From Chloroflexota bacterium (lineage in GTDB: Bacteria; Chloroflexota; Anaerolineae; Aggregatilineales; Phototrophicaceae), in contig WTGN01000051.1 in NCBI GenBank assembly GCA_011523545.1, forward strand, positions 1-64,000: DNA of 64,000 bases, written 5' to 3'. A program made the translations under genes and the position numbers. Positions 32,768 through 42,614 of the stretch are shown piece after piece; within the stretch, counting starts at the first letter, position 1, and every line of letters begins with the position of its first letter. The notes beneath the pieces were generated by a model. It saw only the letters and a list, made by a program, of their open reading frames with translations. It made no database searches and was not told where the DNA came from.

Positions 32768-34860
32768 TATCCGCCGCTTTCGTCAGTGGCGGGCAAAGGC
32801 AGCACCTCAATGTTGTAGAGAAAGATGCGGTCGCCGTGCGCTTGATCATCCTTGAGAACGGGCAAGCGCTCATCGTTGCTGGCTGGGCGATAGGCGCCGA
32901 CGCTGACGATATACTCGCCCGGCAAGGTCGCTTCGTGCAACTGTATGGGCGTCACTTGAATGAAGACATCACGCCCCTGCATCCGGCTCGGATTGACGCC
33001 GATGACATCATGAATGTAAACCGGCGAAATCGGGTCGGACAGCAGGTGATTGAAGAGCAGCAAATCGGGCAGCAGCTCGCCTTCCGCCCGCCAGTAGGTG
33101 ATGACCTCGACTTGATCACCCGGCAGATAGGCGCGCTCGGCAGCGGGCTCATAACCGAGCAGGGTCAGGTTGCCGCCGAAGCGGATCGGGGGAGCGATCG
33201 GCTCCAGTTCCGTCACTTCGGGCGCGTAGGAAAGCGGCGCGGTGGTGGTGAGGGCGCCGGCGCGGTCGGCCAATAGCTGTACGGTTTCGAGCTCGATAAT
33301 AGTGTTTCGCGGCAGCTTGCCAAGCACCGGCTGCCCCTGCGACAGCCACTCCCGCAGGTAGGGGTGCGCGCCATCCAGGGCCGCTTCCTCGAAGAAGACG
33401 ATGCGCTGCTTCTCCCCGCCATTGGTGAGCAGGAGGGTTTGGCTGCAATCCGCCTCGCGGTAGTCGAATTCGGAGCGGTTCATCATCAGCAGCGTCTTGT
33501 CACTGATGCCAATGGCGCGTTCAGCCTGGACCGTATTCCAGGCGGTATTGCAAAAGACGACCGGAATCTCGTCGCCGACGACATCGAGATAATGGGCGAT
33601 CTGCCCCAATCCGCCGTTGACCAGGGGCAGGACGTCCTCATTATCGCGCCAGTCGGCATAAAGGTCGGTTGCGGTCCAGGCGATGTTGATGGCGAGCAGA
33701 ACGAGTACGCCGGCGACAGCCATGCGGCGGAAGACAAAGTCGGCGAAGATGGGCGCGCGTATCACCGAATAGACGCCCATGCCGAAGAAGATCGCCAGCA
33801 GCGGCAGCAAGACATTCATGCGATGGAAATTGGGGCTGTCTTCCACGATGAGGGCGGCGGGCAGCGTCAGGACAAACATGATAAGCATCAGCATGAAGCG
33901 GGGGCGATGCCGGCGCATGAAACAGATCACGAGCCCAACCAGCATGAAGAGGCCGCTGAAGGCGTCGACCAGCGGGCGCCCGGGCAGATTATGCAGCGGG
34001 TTGGCGTCGCCGGCCGCGACGATCGCCAGCAAGCCATCGACGATCGAATGCAACTGCATCACATTGTAATCGCTGGCGATGCGGTGCACGGCGGAATACT
34101 GCGGCAGGTTGATGGAGGAAATCACATAGGGCATGCTGATAATCAGCATTAGCAAAATGGCGAAACCGGTGTAGCTGCGCCGCTGGCGGAACATGACATC
34201 GCGGACATTAAGCAAGTGGACAATGTAGGCCATGGCGCCGAGCGCGATGAACAGGCTGGAGGGGTGCACGTAGAAGCCGATGCCCAGCAAGGCGCCCAGA
34301 GCGGCGAAAGAGACGATATTGGAGGTGACGACGCGGGTGCGCCGATAGACGGGCAGCGAACGGGCCAGCGCCAGCATGGTCGCCGATACCAGGAAGAGGA
34401 CGGTGGCGTCGCTGGAAACCGCGCGCGCGAGCAGGATACTGCTCATATTGACAGTCACCAGACCGGCGGCCAACACCCCGACGACCGGATTGAAGAGATG
34501 TTGGCCGAGCGTATAAATGATCGCAATGGAGAGCATGCTGAGCCAGAGCGACAAGATGCGGAAGCCGATTGTGCCTTCGCCAAGAAAGGACGTCACAAAG
34601 GCGACGAAGACCGGATAGAAGCCTTCGCGCCCGCCGTCTTCGCCCGGATAGAAGACGAAGATATCACCTTGCCGGACGTTATCGACCAGGCGGATGTTAA
34701 TGATTTCGTCTTCGCTGAAGCCCTGGGGAAGATTCGCGAGATCAAATGAGCGCAGCAGGGCGGCCAGCAAGAGCAGCATGACGACAAGGGAAAAGCTCAT
34801 CTTGCTGGTCATCAAGGCGTGACCCTTGAGCAAGTTTATCAATGTCGATTGAACTGTCAT
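32767..34860 (-). CDS. GT-C membrane glycosyltransferase (family 39-like)
   Basis: A 697-residue protein with an N-terminal multi-helix domain (about 11 helices to residue 395) and a large external C-terminal domain. The first external loop has FSEDEI (D51-E52), the acidic pair expected in lipid-phosphate-sugar-dependent GT-C enzymes of the ArnT/PMT type. The C-terminal part includes a beta-rich segment (RFGGNLTLLGYEPA...VITYWRAEGELLPDLLLFNHL) common in Chloroflexota homologues. Acceptor unknown. It follows three glycoside-hydrolase-like genes. Confidence 0.8.
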   Translation of the reverse strand: MTVQSTLINLLKGHALMTSKMSFSLVVMLLLLAALLRSFDLANLPQGFSEDEIINIRLVDNVRQGDIFVFYPGEDGGREGFYPVFVAFVTSFLGEGTIGFRILSLWLSMLSIAIIYTLGQHLFNPVVGVLAAGLVTVNMSSILLARAVSSDATVLFLVSATMLALARSLPVYRRTRVVTSNIVSFAALGALLGIGFYVHPSSLFIALGAMAYIVHLLNVRDVMFRQRRSYTGFAILLMLIISMPYVISSINLPQYSAVHRIASDYNVMQLHSIVDGLLAIVAAGDANPLHNLPGRPLVDAFSGLFMLVGLVICFMRRHRPRFMLMLIMFVLTLPAALIVEDSPNFHRMNVLLPLLAIFFGMGVYSVIRAPIFADFVFRRMAVAGVLVLLAINIAWTATDLYADWRDNEDVLPLVNGGLGQIAHYLDVVGDEIPVVFCNTAWNTVQAERAIGISDKTLLMMNRSEFDYREADCSQTLLLTNGGEKQRIVFFEEAALDGAHPYLREWLSQGQPVLGKLPRNTIIELETVQLLADRAGALTTTAPLSYAPEVTELEPIAPPIRFGGNLTLLGYEPAAERAYLPGDQVEVITYWRAEGELLPDLLLFNHLLSDPISPVYIHDVIGVNPSRMQGRDVFIQVTPIQLHEATLPGEYIVSVGAYRPASNDERLPVLKDDQAHGDRIFLYNIEVLPLPATDESGG

Positions 34861-34929
34861 GGCGTCAGCAAGTATACCTCAAATTAGCAGGCGGTCTCAT
34901 CAAGACATGCGGCGTGACAGGTTGCGGAT

Positions 34930-36147
34930 TCACGGTGGGCAAATTGGCGCTTTCACCTGGCCTAGAGCGGCCGGGCTGTCGTCTTCGCGCGCGGGAATAA
35001 CGAAATCGCCGCAGACTTTTCGCATATTGGCGAGGGTGATGAAAGCGGGGCGCGGGCCGCTGCCGTCCGGCTCGACAATGGACCACCAGTATTGTTCATC
35101 GGCGGGGCTCCAGCCTGGGTCGGGCAGATTCAGCAGGACAATCAAGCCAACCCAGGGGCGCCAGTTGGCGATGACAAATTCAAAGGCGCGCTCAAGATAT
35201 TGGGCTTGCTGCTGCTCTGTTACGCTGAACCACTGATAATCAGGATTGACCGGGTCAATGGTATAGCCCAATTCCATGATGGCCATCTGGCGCGCTTCAT
35301 CGCCGTGGCTCAGCATGATTTTGCGCAGGTCCTCCACGCGGCGAAAGGTGAACCAGCGCTGAGCCGCTTGGGGGTCGTCGGGCCCGATCTCGGGCGGCGC
35401 GTAACCGGGGGCGTGGACGCCGACCGCATCGATGTGTCGCTGGAAGCCGTTGCGATACATCTGGTCGAGATAGACATCATCGGGCGTGGCGAGCTCGCCG
35501 TGGGTGCCTGTCGGCGCCAAGCCAGCCGAGATTAGAATGGCAGCGGGATCGGCTTGACGGATCGCGGCGCTGCATTCCGCAAGCAGGTCGACATAGCCGG
35601 CGGGGTCCGGCCGTTCATCGCCCCATTCGCGGCTCAGGTTGGGCTCGTTCCAGATCTGATAGGCGCTGATTCTGCCGCGGTATCGCTCGGCGACGGCGGC
35701 GCAGTAGGCGCGCCATTTCGACATATCGGCCGGCGGCGCGTCATGGGCCTGGCCGGCGCCCGGGAAACGGGCCCATTCCGGCGTTTGCCCCAGGCGAACG
35801 ATGAGCTGCAGTTCGCGGCGCTGCACTTCGCTCAAGATGCGATCGGCCTGCCGCCAATCCCAGAGGCCGGGCACCGGCTCAACATCGCGCCAGGCGAAAG
35901 TCTGCTTGGCATGGCTGAAAGACATCAGGCGGACCCAATCCAGGTGTTTGCCGACGTCCCCGCCATCCCACCACAAGAAGGTATGCACGCCGTAGGTCAA
36001 GGAGGGAAAGGGCGCGCCAGTTATCGCGCTCGCTTTGAACGGGTCCCAAACTGGCTGGAAGTAGCGCCAGCCGAGCGCTGCGCCGGCGGTGATGAGGGCG
36101 AAGACAAACAGCAGCGCGGCGATTCTCTTGCGAGTCAACGCTCGCAT
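34930..36147 (-). CDS. Glycoside-hydrolase-like TIM-barrel protein (third of three)
   Basis: A 405-residue protein with an N-terminal membrane anchor or signal (about 10-28) and a clan GH-A-like barrel. The acid/base candidate is E168 in QIWNEPN and the nucleophile candidate E292 in AIMELGY. Clan GH-A families such as GH5 and GH39 use two Glu in such positions; the exact family is unclear. It starts one base after the stop of the second homologue and shares WNEPNLxREW with it and with the 946-residue protein upstream, so the three are probably paralogues. Confidence 0.8.
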   Translation of the reverse strand: MRALTRKRIAALLFVFALITAGAALGWRYFQPVWDPFKASAITGAPFPSLTYGVHTFLWWDGGDVGKHLDWVRLMSFSHAKQTFAWRDVEPVPGLWDWRQADRILSEVQRRELQLIVRLGQTPEWARFPGAGQAHDAPPADMSKWRAYCAAVAERYRGRISAYQIWNEPNLSREWGDERPDPAGYVDLLAECSAAIRQADPAAILISAGLAPTGTHGELATPDDVYLDQMYRNGFQRHIDAVGVHAPGYAPPEIGPDDPQAAQRWFTFRRVEDLRKIMLSHGDEARQMAIMELGYTIDPVNPDYQWFSVTEQQQAQYLERAFEFVIANWRPWVGLIVLLNLPDPGWSPADEQYWWSIVEPDGSGPRPAFITLANMRKVCGDFVIPAREDDSPAALGQVKAPICPP

Positions 36148-36148
36148 A

Positions 36149-37588
36149 TCAGGTATCCGCGCGGGCTAGATAATCCCGCTGCCAGGCTTTGATCGCGTCA
36201 TAGGCAGGGCGGAAGGTGAAATCCGGGCCGATCAAGGAATAGGGGACGTTGTCGTTTGTGATGGCATAACCGGCCTGGGGACCATAATTGAAATTCCAGA
36301 CGAAGGCCAACCAGACGAAGCCCCAGGTTTCCATATTCGTCATGGCTTTGGGGATCCAGTCCGCCTGTTCCGCGAGGGTGTTGTCGAGGGAGAATTCGAA
36401 GCCTTGGCGCGCCCCGCCCAGATCCTCGGACGAGGGCCAGCCGAACTCGGTGACGCAAAGCCGGGTGTCCTTGCCGGCGGCGCGGATGCGTTGGGCATAA
36501 CCTTCAAGCGTGCTGCGGAAGCTCCAACTGTGATGCCGATTGGTGAAGGGGCCCTGGAAGATGGCCGTTGGGTCATCGGGGATATCGAGATAGCGATAAT
36601 CGGGGCTGACGTTGTAGCCGTTGTGGTGGGCGCCGACGCAATCGGCCCAATCCAACATGTCGGCTTCGATTTGCCGTTCCATGTATTTGAAGTCGTCAAC
36701 AGCGGAACGGCCGTCGTCGACGCCCGTCGGCGAGAGCGCGCCGCTGATGACGATCGTGCCCGGCTCTATGGCTTTGATCGTCTGGTAAGCCGCGCGCAGC
36801 AAATCGACATATTTTTCCGCGCTGAGCCCATGAATCGATGTCCATTCGCGGTCCAGGTTCTGCTCATTCCAGACTTCAATCGCGTGTATCTGGCCGGGAT
36901 AGCGGTTCAGGATGGCGGCGACGAAATCGGCGAGAGCTTGTGGGTCGGCAGGTGGACCGTGGCGTTCGAGGTTGGCGCCCGGCTCGCGCGCCCAAGCGGG
37001 GGCGGTCACGATTGACAGGAGCATCTTGATGTCGAATCTCTGCGCGCTGGGCATGACGAAATCGAGAACGCTCCAATCAATATCGCCTGGCTGCGCTTCC
37101 ATCTGTTCCCAGCGCACTTGCTGTTTCACCCAGCGCATGCCCAGGTCGGCGCTGACTGAGCGATACCAGTTGTCTTGATTGTCCGGATTGAAATCGGGCG
37201 ATTGTTCCACTTGAATGCCGACTTCATAGCGCATGACTGCGACGGGCCAGGGCGCTGGAATCGGCGTCAGCGTCGGGGTCGGGGTCGCTGTCGGCTCCAG
37301 CGTGACCTCTTCCAAATAGACGGGCATGGTTGGGTCAGGCGTGCTGCGCGTTGGCGTGAGGCTCGGCAGGGGCGAGGCGCTGGGCTGCTGGTCCAGGTCG
37401 GCGCTGGATTCTTCGCCGCCTTCAGCGACAGTGGCCAGCGGAATCGGATTGCCGGCAGCGGCGTCCAAGCGTTCGACGCTCGATGTGAAGTAGATGGCGA
37501 GAAAGGTCGCCATCACCATGATGAAGGTGATCGCAAGCCAGATGATGACGAAGCCGCGGATCTGCTTGTGTACAGCTTTGCTTACCAC
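36149..37588 (-). CDS. Glycoside-hydrolase-like TIM-barrel protein (second of three)
   Basis: A 479-residue protein: an N-terminal helix (FVIIWLAITFIMVMATFLAIYF, about 13-35), a Ser/Thr/Pro-rich linker (to about 115) and a clan GH-A-like barrel with E242 in EVWNEQN (the usual Pro after Glu is Gln) and E381 in CVTEFGWPS. An AGGAG five bases upstream favours the GTG start at 37588; an ATG at 37615 is the alternative. It is probably a membrane-tethered extracellular enzyme acting on polysaccharide, by inference. Confidence 0.8.
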   Translation of the reverse strand: MVSKAVHKQIRGFVIIWLAITFIMVMATFLAIYFTSSVERLDAAAGNPIPLATVAEGGEESSADLDQQPSASPLPSLTPTRSTPDPTMPVYLEEVTLEPTATPTPTLTPIPAPWPVAVMRYEVGIQVEQSPDFNPDNQDNWYRSVSADLGMRWVKQQVRWEQMEAQPGDIDWSVLDFVMPSAQRFDIKMLLSIVTAPAWAREPGANLERHGPPADPQALADFVAAILNRYPGQIHAIEVWNEQNLDREWTSIHGLSAEKYVDLLRAAYQTIKAIEPGTIVISGALSPTGVDDGRSAVDDFKYMERQIEADMLDWADCVGAHHNGYNVSPDYRYLDIPDDPTAIFQGPFTNRHHSWSFRSTLEGYAQRIRAAGKDTRLCVTEFGWPSSEDLGGARQGFEFSLDNTLAEQADWIPKAMTNMETWGFVWLAFVWNFNYGPQAGYAITNDNVPYSLIGPDFTFRPAYDAIKAWQRDYLARADT

Positions 37589-37741
37589 GTCAGCTCCTGC
37601 GCCGCGCGCAGCCATCCTCACCCACCAACCCCCGCGACGAAATGCAAGGTTTGTTGCGTGGGCGGCGGTTTTGTCGCGCATGTGTCTGCGCCCAACCTTG
37701 AGATTACATCAGTTTGCTCATGCGCGGCAGTGTTTTCCGCC

Positions 37742-40582
37742 CTAACGAGCGCCCGCCAACGTCGCGCATGCCGGGCAGGAGCCATCGGGCCGGATGATTG
37801 CGAAGCCCGCTTGCGGGTCGGCCCCGTAGTATGAAAAGTCCACATTCCAAACGATTAACAGGCGCACCAGCCCGCTCTGCGAAGCCAGCGCCGCCGCTTG
37901 CGCCAGCCAGGCCGCCTGCTGCGGAAGGGTGACATCCTTGGCCCAGTTGAAATAGGCGGGCAAAGGGGGCAGGCCGGCGGAAGTGAGATAACCCAATTCG
38001 GTAAAACAGATGGGCCGCCCGGTGATGCCGTGGTAGGTGTTGAGCATGCCGAAGAAATAGCGCGTGTAATAATCGCCGCCGCGCGGGTCGCCACTGGTCT
38101 GGCCGGGCGGGACGATGCCTTCGTTGTAATGGGCGCCGACGCAGTCGAGATGATCCAGCCCGCCGCCGGATACCATCTCGCGCAGCCAGCGGTCGTCGTT
38201 CATGACCTGGCCGGGGAAGGCGTTTTCGGCGCCGGTGGGGGCGGGCGCGGCGCTGATGACCATGGTTGCGCCATTGGCTTGTTTGATCTTGCGGTAGGCG
38301 GTCGCCAACATGCGCGCGTAGGCGACGCCACTGATCTGGCCGCGCGGCCATTCGCGGTCGAGGTTCGGCTCGTTCCAAACTTCGATAGCGTCGGCGCCTT
38401 GCGCGGCGATCCGCTGCAGCCAATCGGTGTAGGCATTGATATAGCCGTCGCCACCGCGCGCCAGCTCGGACGGATCGCCAACAGTGCCCACCAGAATTTT
38501 GAAGCCATTGTTGCGCGCGTTTGCGATATCGCCGGCGACGTCAGGCGGGCCATGCTGGTAGAAGCGCGACTGAATCTTCATCCAGATCATGCCGGCGGAG
38601 CGCATCGCATTGATGGTGCGGCCGCTGCCGGTGTGGAGCACGTGGCCGCCGATCTCGATGCTGATGCTGCCCGGCGGCGGTGGATCGGCGCCGTAGTTTG
38701 CGCCCCTCGGCGCGCTTATCGGCTCGCTGGGCGCGGCCACGACCACGGGACGCGGCACCGGCGTCGGCGTCGGGGTTGGGGTTGGTGTCGGCGTTGGCGT
38801 CGGCTGGAACAGCGGGATGACAGCGCCGCGGCGAAGGCTCACGGGACGTTCATCGTCAAGCGCGGCCCAATTGACGGCGTAGTTGCCTTCGGGCGCTTCC
38901 AGCGTCAGCACGAGATTGTCATCAAGGTCGGTCACGAAGTGTTCGGCGGCCGCAGCGCCCTCGACAGACCAACGCGCGCGCAGCTGGATGGGCGCGGCGC
39001 TGGCCGGCTCCCCCGCCTTGAATTCCATGATGGCTTGCGGCAGGCCCGGGCGCCCTTCCCGCGCGAACAAATCATCAAAAGCGAAGCCGGCAATGGGCCG
39101 CGACCGGGCGCTTTCCATGCGATAGCGCAGAGCGGATTCGTCCGTAAGCCAGATGCGGGCGATGGAATTTGACGACTCATCGAGATAATCGATAATGCCC
39201 ATCCGGCTGGCTGGATCATGGCCGAAACGCGCGTTGTAGCCGCTGAGCGAGGCGCGAATGACTGTGCCGGGCTCGATGGAGCCGGTTTGGCTGACGGCGT
39301 CGGCGCTGACGATCACATCACCGAGGGCGGCGAAGGCATCGTGCCAGGCGATCCGGCTTGGAACGCCATCCACCTCGCGGACGGAACGGGCGCTCATGCC
39401 CAGCAGGACTTTGTTGGCAGCCACCTGCCGCGTGACTTGGCGCAGCTGATCAGCGACCGCCTCATCCGGCGCATAAGCGCGTGGATCAATAGTCGCAGGA
39501 AGTTGGAAATAATCGGCCGCTTCACCGATCCGACGCCAGTCATACGCGCTCCTTTGAGCGTCGGCGTTTGGCTCAACGGGAACGACAACACCCAGGCGCA
39601 AATCAACTTGAGCCAGGCCGGCCGCCAACTCAGTGATGAAGCGGCTGAAACCGGCGCGATGCTCAAGGGACAGACCGCGATAATCGATGAAGACGCCGTC
39701 AAAAGCATTGAATTCGGCGAGATCTGTGATGCGGGCGATATGATCCGTTCTCAGTTGCGGGTGCGATACGATCGACGAAACGGTGGCGATGTCGAGAGCG
39801 CGCGGGTCGCTGAAGTTGCGGATCGAGGGCATGAAGAGATAGCCCCCGTCGGCGCCCCCGCCGGGCGCCAGGCTGCCGATCAAAGCGCCGCTACGCGTGG
39901 GGCGCAGGCCGGCCGGGCTGAAGATGTTGGCAAGCGCCGCTATCTCGGGGTCGAAATCCTGGCTGACCTCCTGCGAGAGCAAAATAATCGGCGGTGTCGG
40001 AAGAAATTGGAAGCCAGCGAGCGCTCTGGGGGCGAAATCGGCCGCGCCAAGAAATACACCGGCGGCGACATCGGACGGGATGAAACGCCAGGCGTTCCCA
40101 TCCCAGCCATATAGCGCTTGGCGCTCGGCGCTGGCGGCGGTCGGCAGCTTCAATTCAATTTGCAGGGCAGCCGGCCCCTCGCCGCGGGACGCAATCAGAT
40201 AAACTGGGCTGACCAACTCGAGGAAATGCGGCAACTCCGCGCGGGCGGCGGCGAGCCAGACGGGATTGTCGGGGTCGCTGTTGAAATCGCTGCTGAAATC
40301 GACGGCAGTCAGACGCTCCAGCTTGACGGCGTAGTCGCTCGCTGTTTCGCCGGGCGGGAGGCTGAGGCGCAGCTCGCCCTCAAGAGCGATGGTGGGCGCT
40401 TCAGCATTGAGCGGGATGTATTGGCGCGCGAGCAGGCGGTCGGGCAGGTTGATGGGCGGGAGCAAGAGGCTGATGGCGATGAGGGCGGCGCTGATGAGGA
40501 GGGCGCTGCAGGCGACGAGGCAGGAGGCGGCGCGGTGGCGGCGAGGGGACGCGCTCCTGTACTTGGGCACTGCCTTAGTCAT
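37742..40582 (-). CDS. Two-domain protein: degenerate GH18-like plus GH-A-like barrel (first of three)
   Basis: A 946-residue exported protein. After an N-terminal helix (LVACSALLISAALIAISLLLP) comes a domain resembling the YaaH-type GH18 fold, with FDGVFIDYRGL at 294-304. The GH18 consensus DxxDxDxE there reads D295...F298...D300...R302, so the catalytic Glu is gone. A (Thr-Pro)n linker (about 590-612) leads to a clan GH-A-like barrel with VWNEPNLDREW and CFTELGY, both Glu present. The dead first domain may bind glycan. The ATG at 40582 gives a basic n-region (MTKAVPKYRSASPRRHR). Confidence 0.8.
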   Translation of the reverse strand: MTKAVPKYRSASPRRHRAASCLVACSALLISAALIAISLLLPPINLPDRLLARQYIPLNAEAPTIALEGELRLSLPPGETASDYAVKLERLTAVDFSSDFNSDPDNPVWLAAARAELPHFLELVSPVYLIASRGEGPAALQIELKLPTAASAERQALYGWDGNAWRFIPSDVAAGVFLGAADFAPRALAGFQFLPTPPIILLSQEVSQDFDPEIAALANIFSPAGLRPTRSGALIGSLAPGGGADGGYLFMPSIRNFSDPRALDIATVSSIVSHPQLRTDHIARITDLAEFNAFDGVFIDYRGLSLEHRAGFSRFITELAAGLAQVDLRLGVVVPVEPNADAQRSAYDWRRIGEAADYFQLPATIDPRAYAPDEAVADQLRQVTRQVAANKVLLGMSARSVREVDGVPSRIAWHDAFAALGDVIVSADAVSQTGSIEPGTVIRASLSGYNARFGHDPASRMGIIDYLDESSNSIARIWLTDESALRYRMESARSRPIAGFAFDDLFAREGRPGLPQAIMEFKAGEPASAAPIQLRARWSVEGAAAAEHFVTDLDDNLVLTLEAPEGNYAVNWAALDDERPVSLRRGAVIPLFQPTPTPTPTPTPTPTPVPRPVVVAAPSEPISAPRGANYGADPPPPGSISIEIGGHVLHTGSGRTINAMRSAGMIWMKIQSRFYQHGPPDVAGDIANARNNGFKILVGTVGDPSELARGGDGYINAYTDWLQRIAAQGADAIEVWNEPNLDREWPRGQISGVAYARMLATAYRKIKQANGATMVISAAPAPTGAENAFPGQVMNDDRWLREMVSGGGLDHLDCVGAHYNEGIVPPGQTSGDPRGGDYYTRYFFGMLNTYHGITGRPICFTELGYLTSAGLPPLPAYFNWAKDVTLPQQAAWLAQAAALASQSGLVRLLIVWNVDFSYYGADPQAGFAIIRPDGSCPACATLAGAR
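38756..38812. repeat. Low-complexity (Thr-Pro)n coding repeat
   Basis: A run of GGCGTCGG/GGTTGG-type units on the plus strand encodes the repeated Thr-Pro linker between the two domains of the 946-residue minus-strand protein. Length variation between strains would be expected. Confidence 0.7.
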
Positions 40583-40610
40583 GGCAAATCCCGAATTCTT
40601 GCATTGTACC

Positions 40611-41258
40611 CTAGCCCGCCCCAGCCCGCGCGGAGGCCACCGCATTCACCAGAATCCGCGCTCGGCTGCGCAGCTGCGACTTGCCCCAAGTCCCATCCCC
40701 CACCAGCCAGGGCCCCATGCCGCAGGCGACCGCGCCCGCCAGCATGAATGCGCGCGCGTTCTGATCGTTGATGGCGCCATTGCACATGAATGTCATGTGC
40801 TTGAGCGGGCCGAAGATGGCCTTGAAGTAATCGACGCCCAGCGCGCCGATTGGGAAGAGCTTGAGGAGCGGCACGCCCATGCCCCAGGCGGCGACCGCTT
40901 CCGTGGGCGTGGCGACGCCAGGCCCCATCAAGACGCCGCGCGCCATCACCGTCTCCACTACTTCGGGCTGAAAGGCGGGCGAGACGACGAAATCGGCGCC
41001 GGCGTCCAGCGCGCGATGTGCGGATTCCACATCGAGCACGGTGCCCATGCCGACGCAGGCGGCCGCGCCGAACTCAGCTTTGACGGCGCGCATCGCCGCA
41101 AGCGGTTCCTCCGAGTTCATCATCATCTCGAAGACGCTAATACCCTCATTCATCAGCACGTCGGCGACGCCGAGCGCGACATCAGGCGGGAAGGCGCCGC
41201 GCATCCCGGCGACGATGCCGCTTGATTTGATAGCGTTCAGCGCGCTGTCACTGTCCAT
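40611..41258 (-). CDS. KDPG/KHG aldolase (Eda family)
   Basis: A 215-residue class I aldolase that splits 2-keto-3-deoxy-6-phosphogluconate (or a related keto acid) to pyruvate and an aldehyde product. Family motifs: GIVAGMRG, SVFEMMMNSEE, VGMGTVLD, FVVSPAFQPEVV, GPGVATPTEA and LLKLFPIGALG, the last with the Schiff-base Lys (LKLFP). Substrate preference (KDPG, phosphogalactonate or hydroxy-oxoglutarate) is not decided by sequence. It is divergent from a glycerate kinase gene and upstream of the hydrolase run. Confidence 0.87.
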   Translation of the reverse strand: MDSDSALNAIKSSGIVAGMRGAFPPDVALGVADVLMNEGISVFEMMMNSEEPLAAMRAVKAEFGAAACVGMGTVLDVESAHRALDAGADFVVSPAFQPEVVETVMARGVLMGPGVATPTEAVAAWGMGVPLLKLFPIGALGVDYFKAIFGPLKHMTFMCNGAINDQNARAFMLAGAVACGMGPWLVGDGTWGKSQLRSRARILVNAVASARAGAG

Positions 41259-41383
41259 CTCTCCACCTTGCTTCAAGCTGTTATAATCTAGATCTTGATG
41301 TTCGCAAATCATACTGTTTGCATCGCCGTTTGCCAATGAATGATAACCCGGTCTGGCCTGCGGTTTGGGGATGATGATTGGCG

Positions 41384-42538
41384 ATGAAGAAAAGAGGGCG
41401 CGTGAGAATCCTGGTAGCGGCCGGCGCATTCAAGCAGAGCCTGACAGCGGCGGAAGCCTGCGCCGCCATTGCGCGCGGCTTGGACGAGTCTGGCTTGGGC
41501 GCGCGCGTCGAGCAGCTGCCGATCGCCGACGGCGGCAACGGCACGCTGGACGCCTTTCTGGCAGCCGGCGGCGAGCGAATCACGATGCAAGTGGCGGACC
41601 CGCTGATGCGCCAGGTGGCGGCCGATTATGGCTTGATCGACAGGGGCCGCACGGCAGTCATTGAGATGGCGTTGGCGTCCGGCATGGAGTTGCTGACGCC
41701 GTCGGAGCTGAATCCGCTAATCGCGACCACCTTCGGCACGGGGCAGTTGATGGCGGCTGCGCTGGCGCGCGGCGTCGAGCGAATCATCATCGGCTTGGGC
41801 GGCAGCGCGACCGTCGATGGCGGCATGGGTTGCCTGAGCGCGCTGGGGCTGCAATTGCTTGACGCGCGCGGGAATACTATCGCGCCGGGCGGAGGCGGTT
41901 TGGCTGCGCTGGCGGCGCTTGACACAGCGGGCATGGATGAACGCTGGCGCGATGTTAAGATCCTGATCGCCTCCGATGTGGAGAATCCGACCCTGGGCGA
42001 ACGGGGCGCGGCGCGTGTTTTCGGCCCGCAGAAGGGCGCTGACCCGGACATGGTGGAGCTGCTGGAGCGCAACCTGAGCCACTGCTTCAAGATTGTCCAT
42101 GAACAGCATGGTGTCGATGTAAGGGCGGTCAGGGGCGGTGGCGCGGCCGGCGCCTTCGCTGCGGGCTTGATGGCATTTCTCAACTGCGAAATCGAGCCCG
42201 GCATCGAATTGGTGCTGGCGCAGAATCGCTTTCGGGAAAGGCTGGCGGATTGCGCGCTCGTGATCACCGGCGAGGGACAGATTGATGAGCAGACCCTTGA
42301 GGGCAAGGGACCGTTGGGGGTCGCGAAGTTGGCGGCGGCCCAGGGCGTGCCCACGATTGCGATCGTCGGCGGCTTGAACATTAATGACCGCGCGCTGCAT
42401 GAAGCCGGCGTGCAGGCGGCTTTCTCGATTGTGGACAAGCCGATGTCCCTGGAAGACGCGCTGGCGAACGCGGAAGACTTGACGAGGCGGGCGGCGCTGC
42501 GGCTGGGTTATGCGCTGCGGCTGGCGGGCATGGGTTAA
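41384..42538 (+). CDS. Glycerate kinase
   Basis: A 384-residue GlxK-family glycerate kinase (glycerate 2-kinase type), phosphorylating D-glycerate. Motifs: AAGAFKQSLTAAEAC, ADGGNGTLDAF, GLGGSATVDGGMG, FGPQKGAD and GEGQIDEQTLEGKGPLG. The ATG at 41384 is used; a GTG at 41402 is possible. Divergent from the aldolase gene across about 125 bases. Together they could salvage sugar-acid carbon: the aldolase gives pyruvate plus an aldehyde, and glycerate enters glycolysis after phosphorylation. That link is inference. Confidence 0.9.
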   Translation: MKKRGRVRILVAAGAFKQSLTAAEACAAIARGLDESGLGARVEQLPIADGGNGTLDAFLAAGGERITMQVADPLMRQVAADYGLIDRGRTAVIEMALASGMELLTPSELNPLIATTFGTGQLMAAALARGVERIIIGLGGSATVDGGMGCLSALGLQLLDARGNTIAPGGGGLAALAALDTAGMDERWRDVKILIASDVENPTLGERGAARVFGPQKGADPDMVELLERNLSHCFKIVHEQHGVDVRAVRGGGAAGAFAAGLMAFLNCEIEPGIELVLAQNRFRERLADCALVITGEGQIDEQTLEGKGPLGVAKLAAAQGVPTIAIVGGLNINDRALHEAGVQAAFSIVDKPMSLEDALANAEDLTRRAALRLGYALRLAGMG

Positions 42539-42614
42539 GCGGGCGCGGCCTTCTGTTCCGCCTACCAACTCGCCGCGCGCTGCCATAGAATGCCAGCCAA
42601 AAGGGGAGCGCTGA

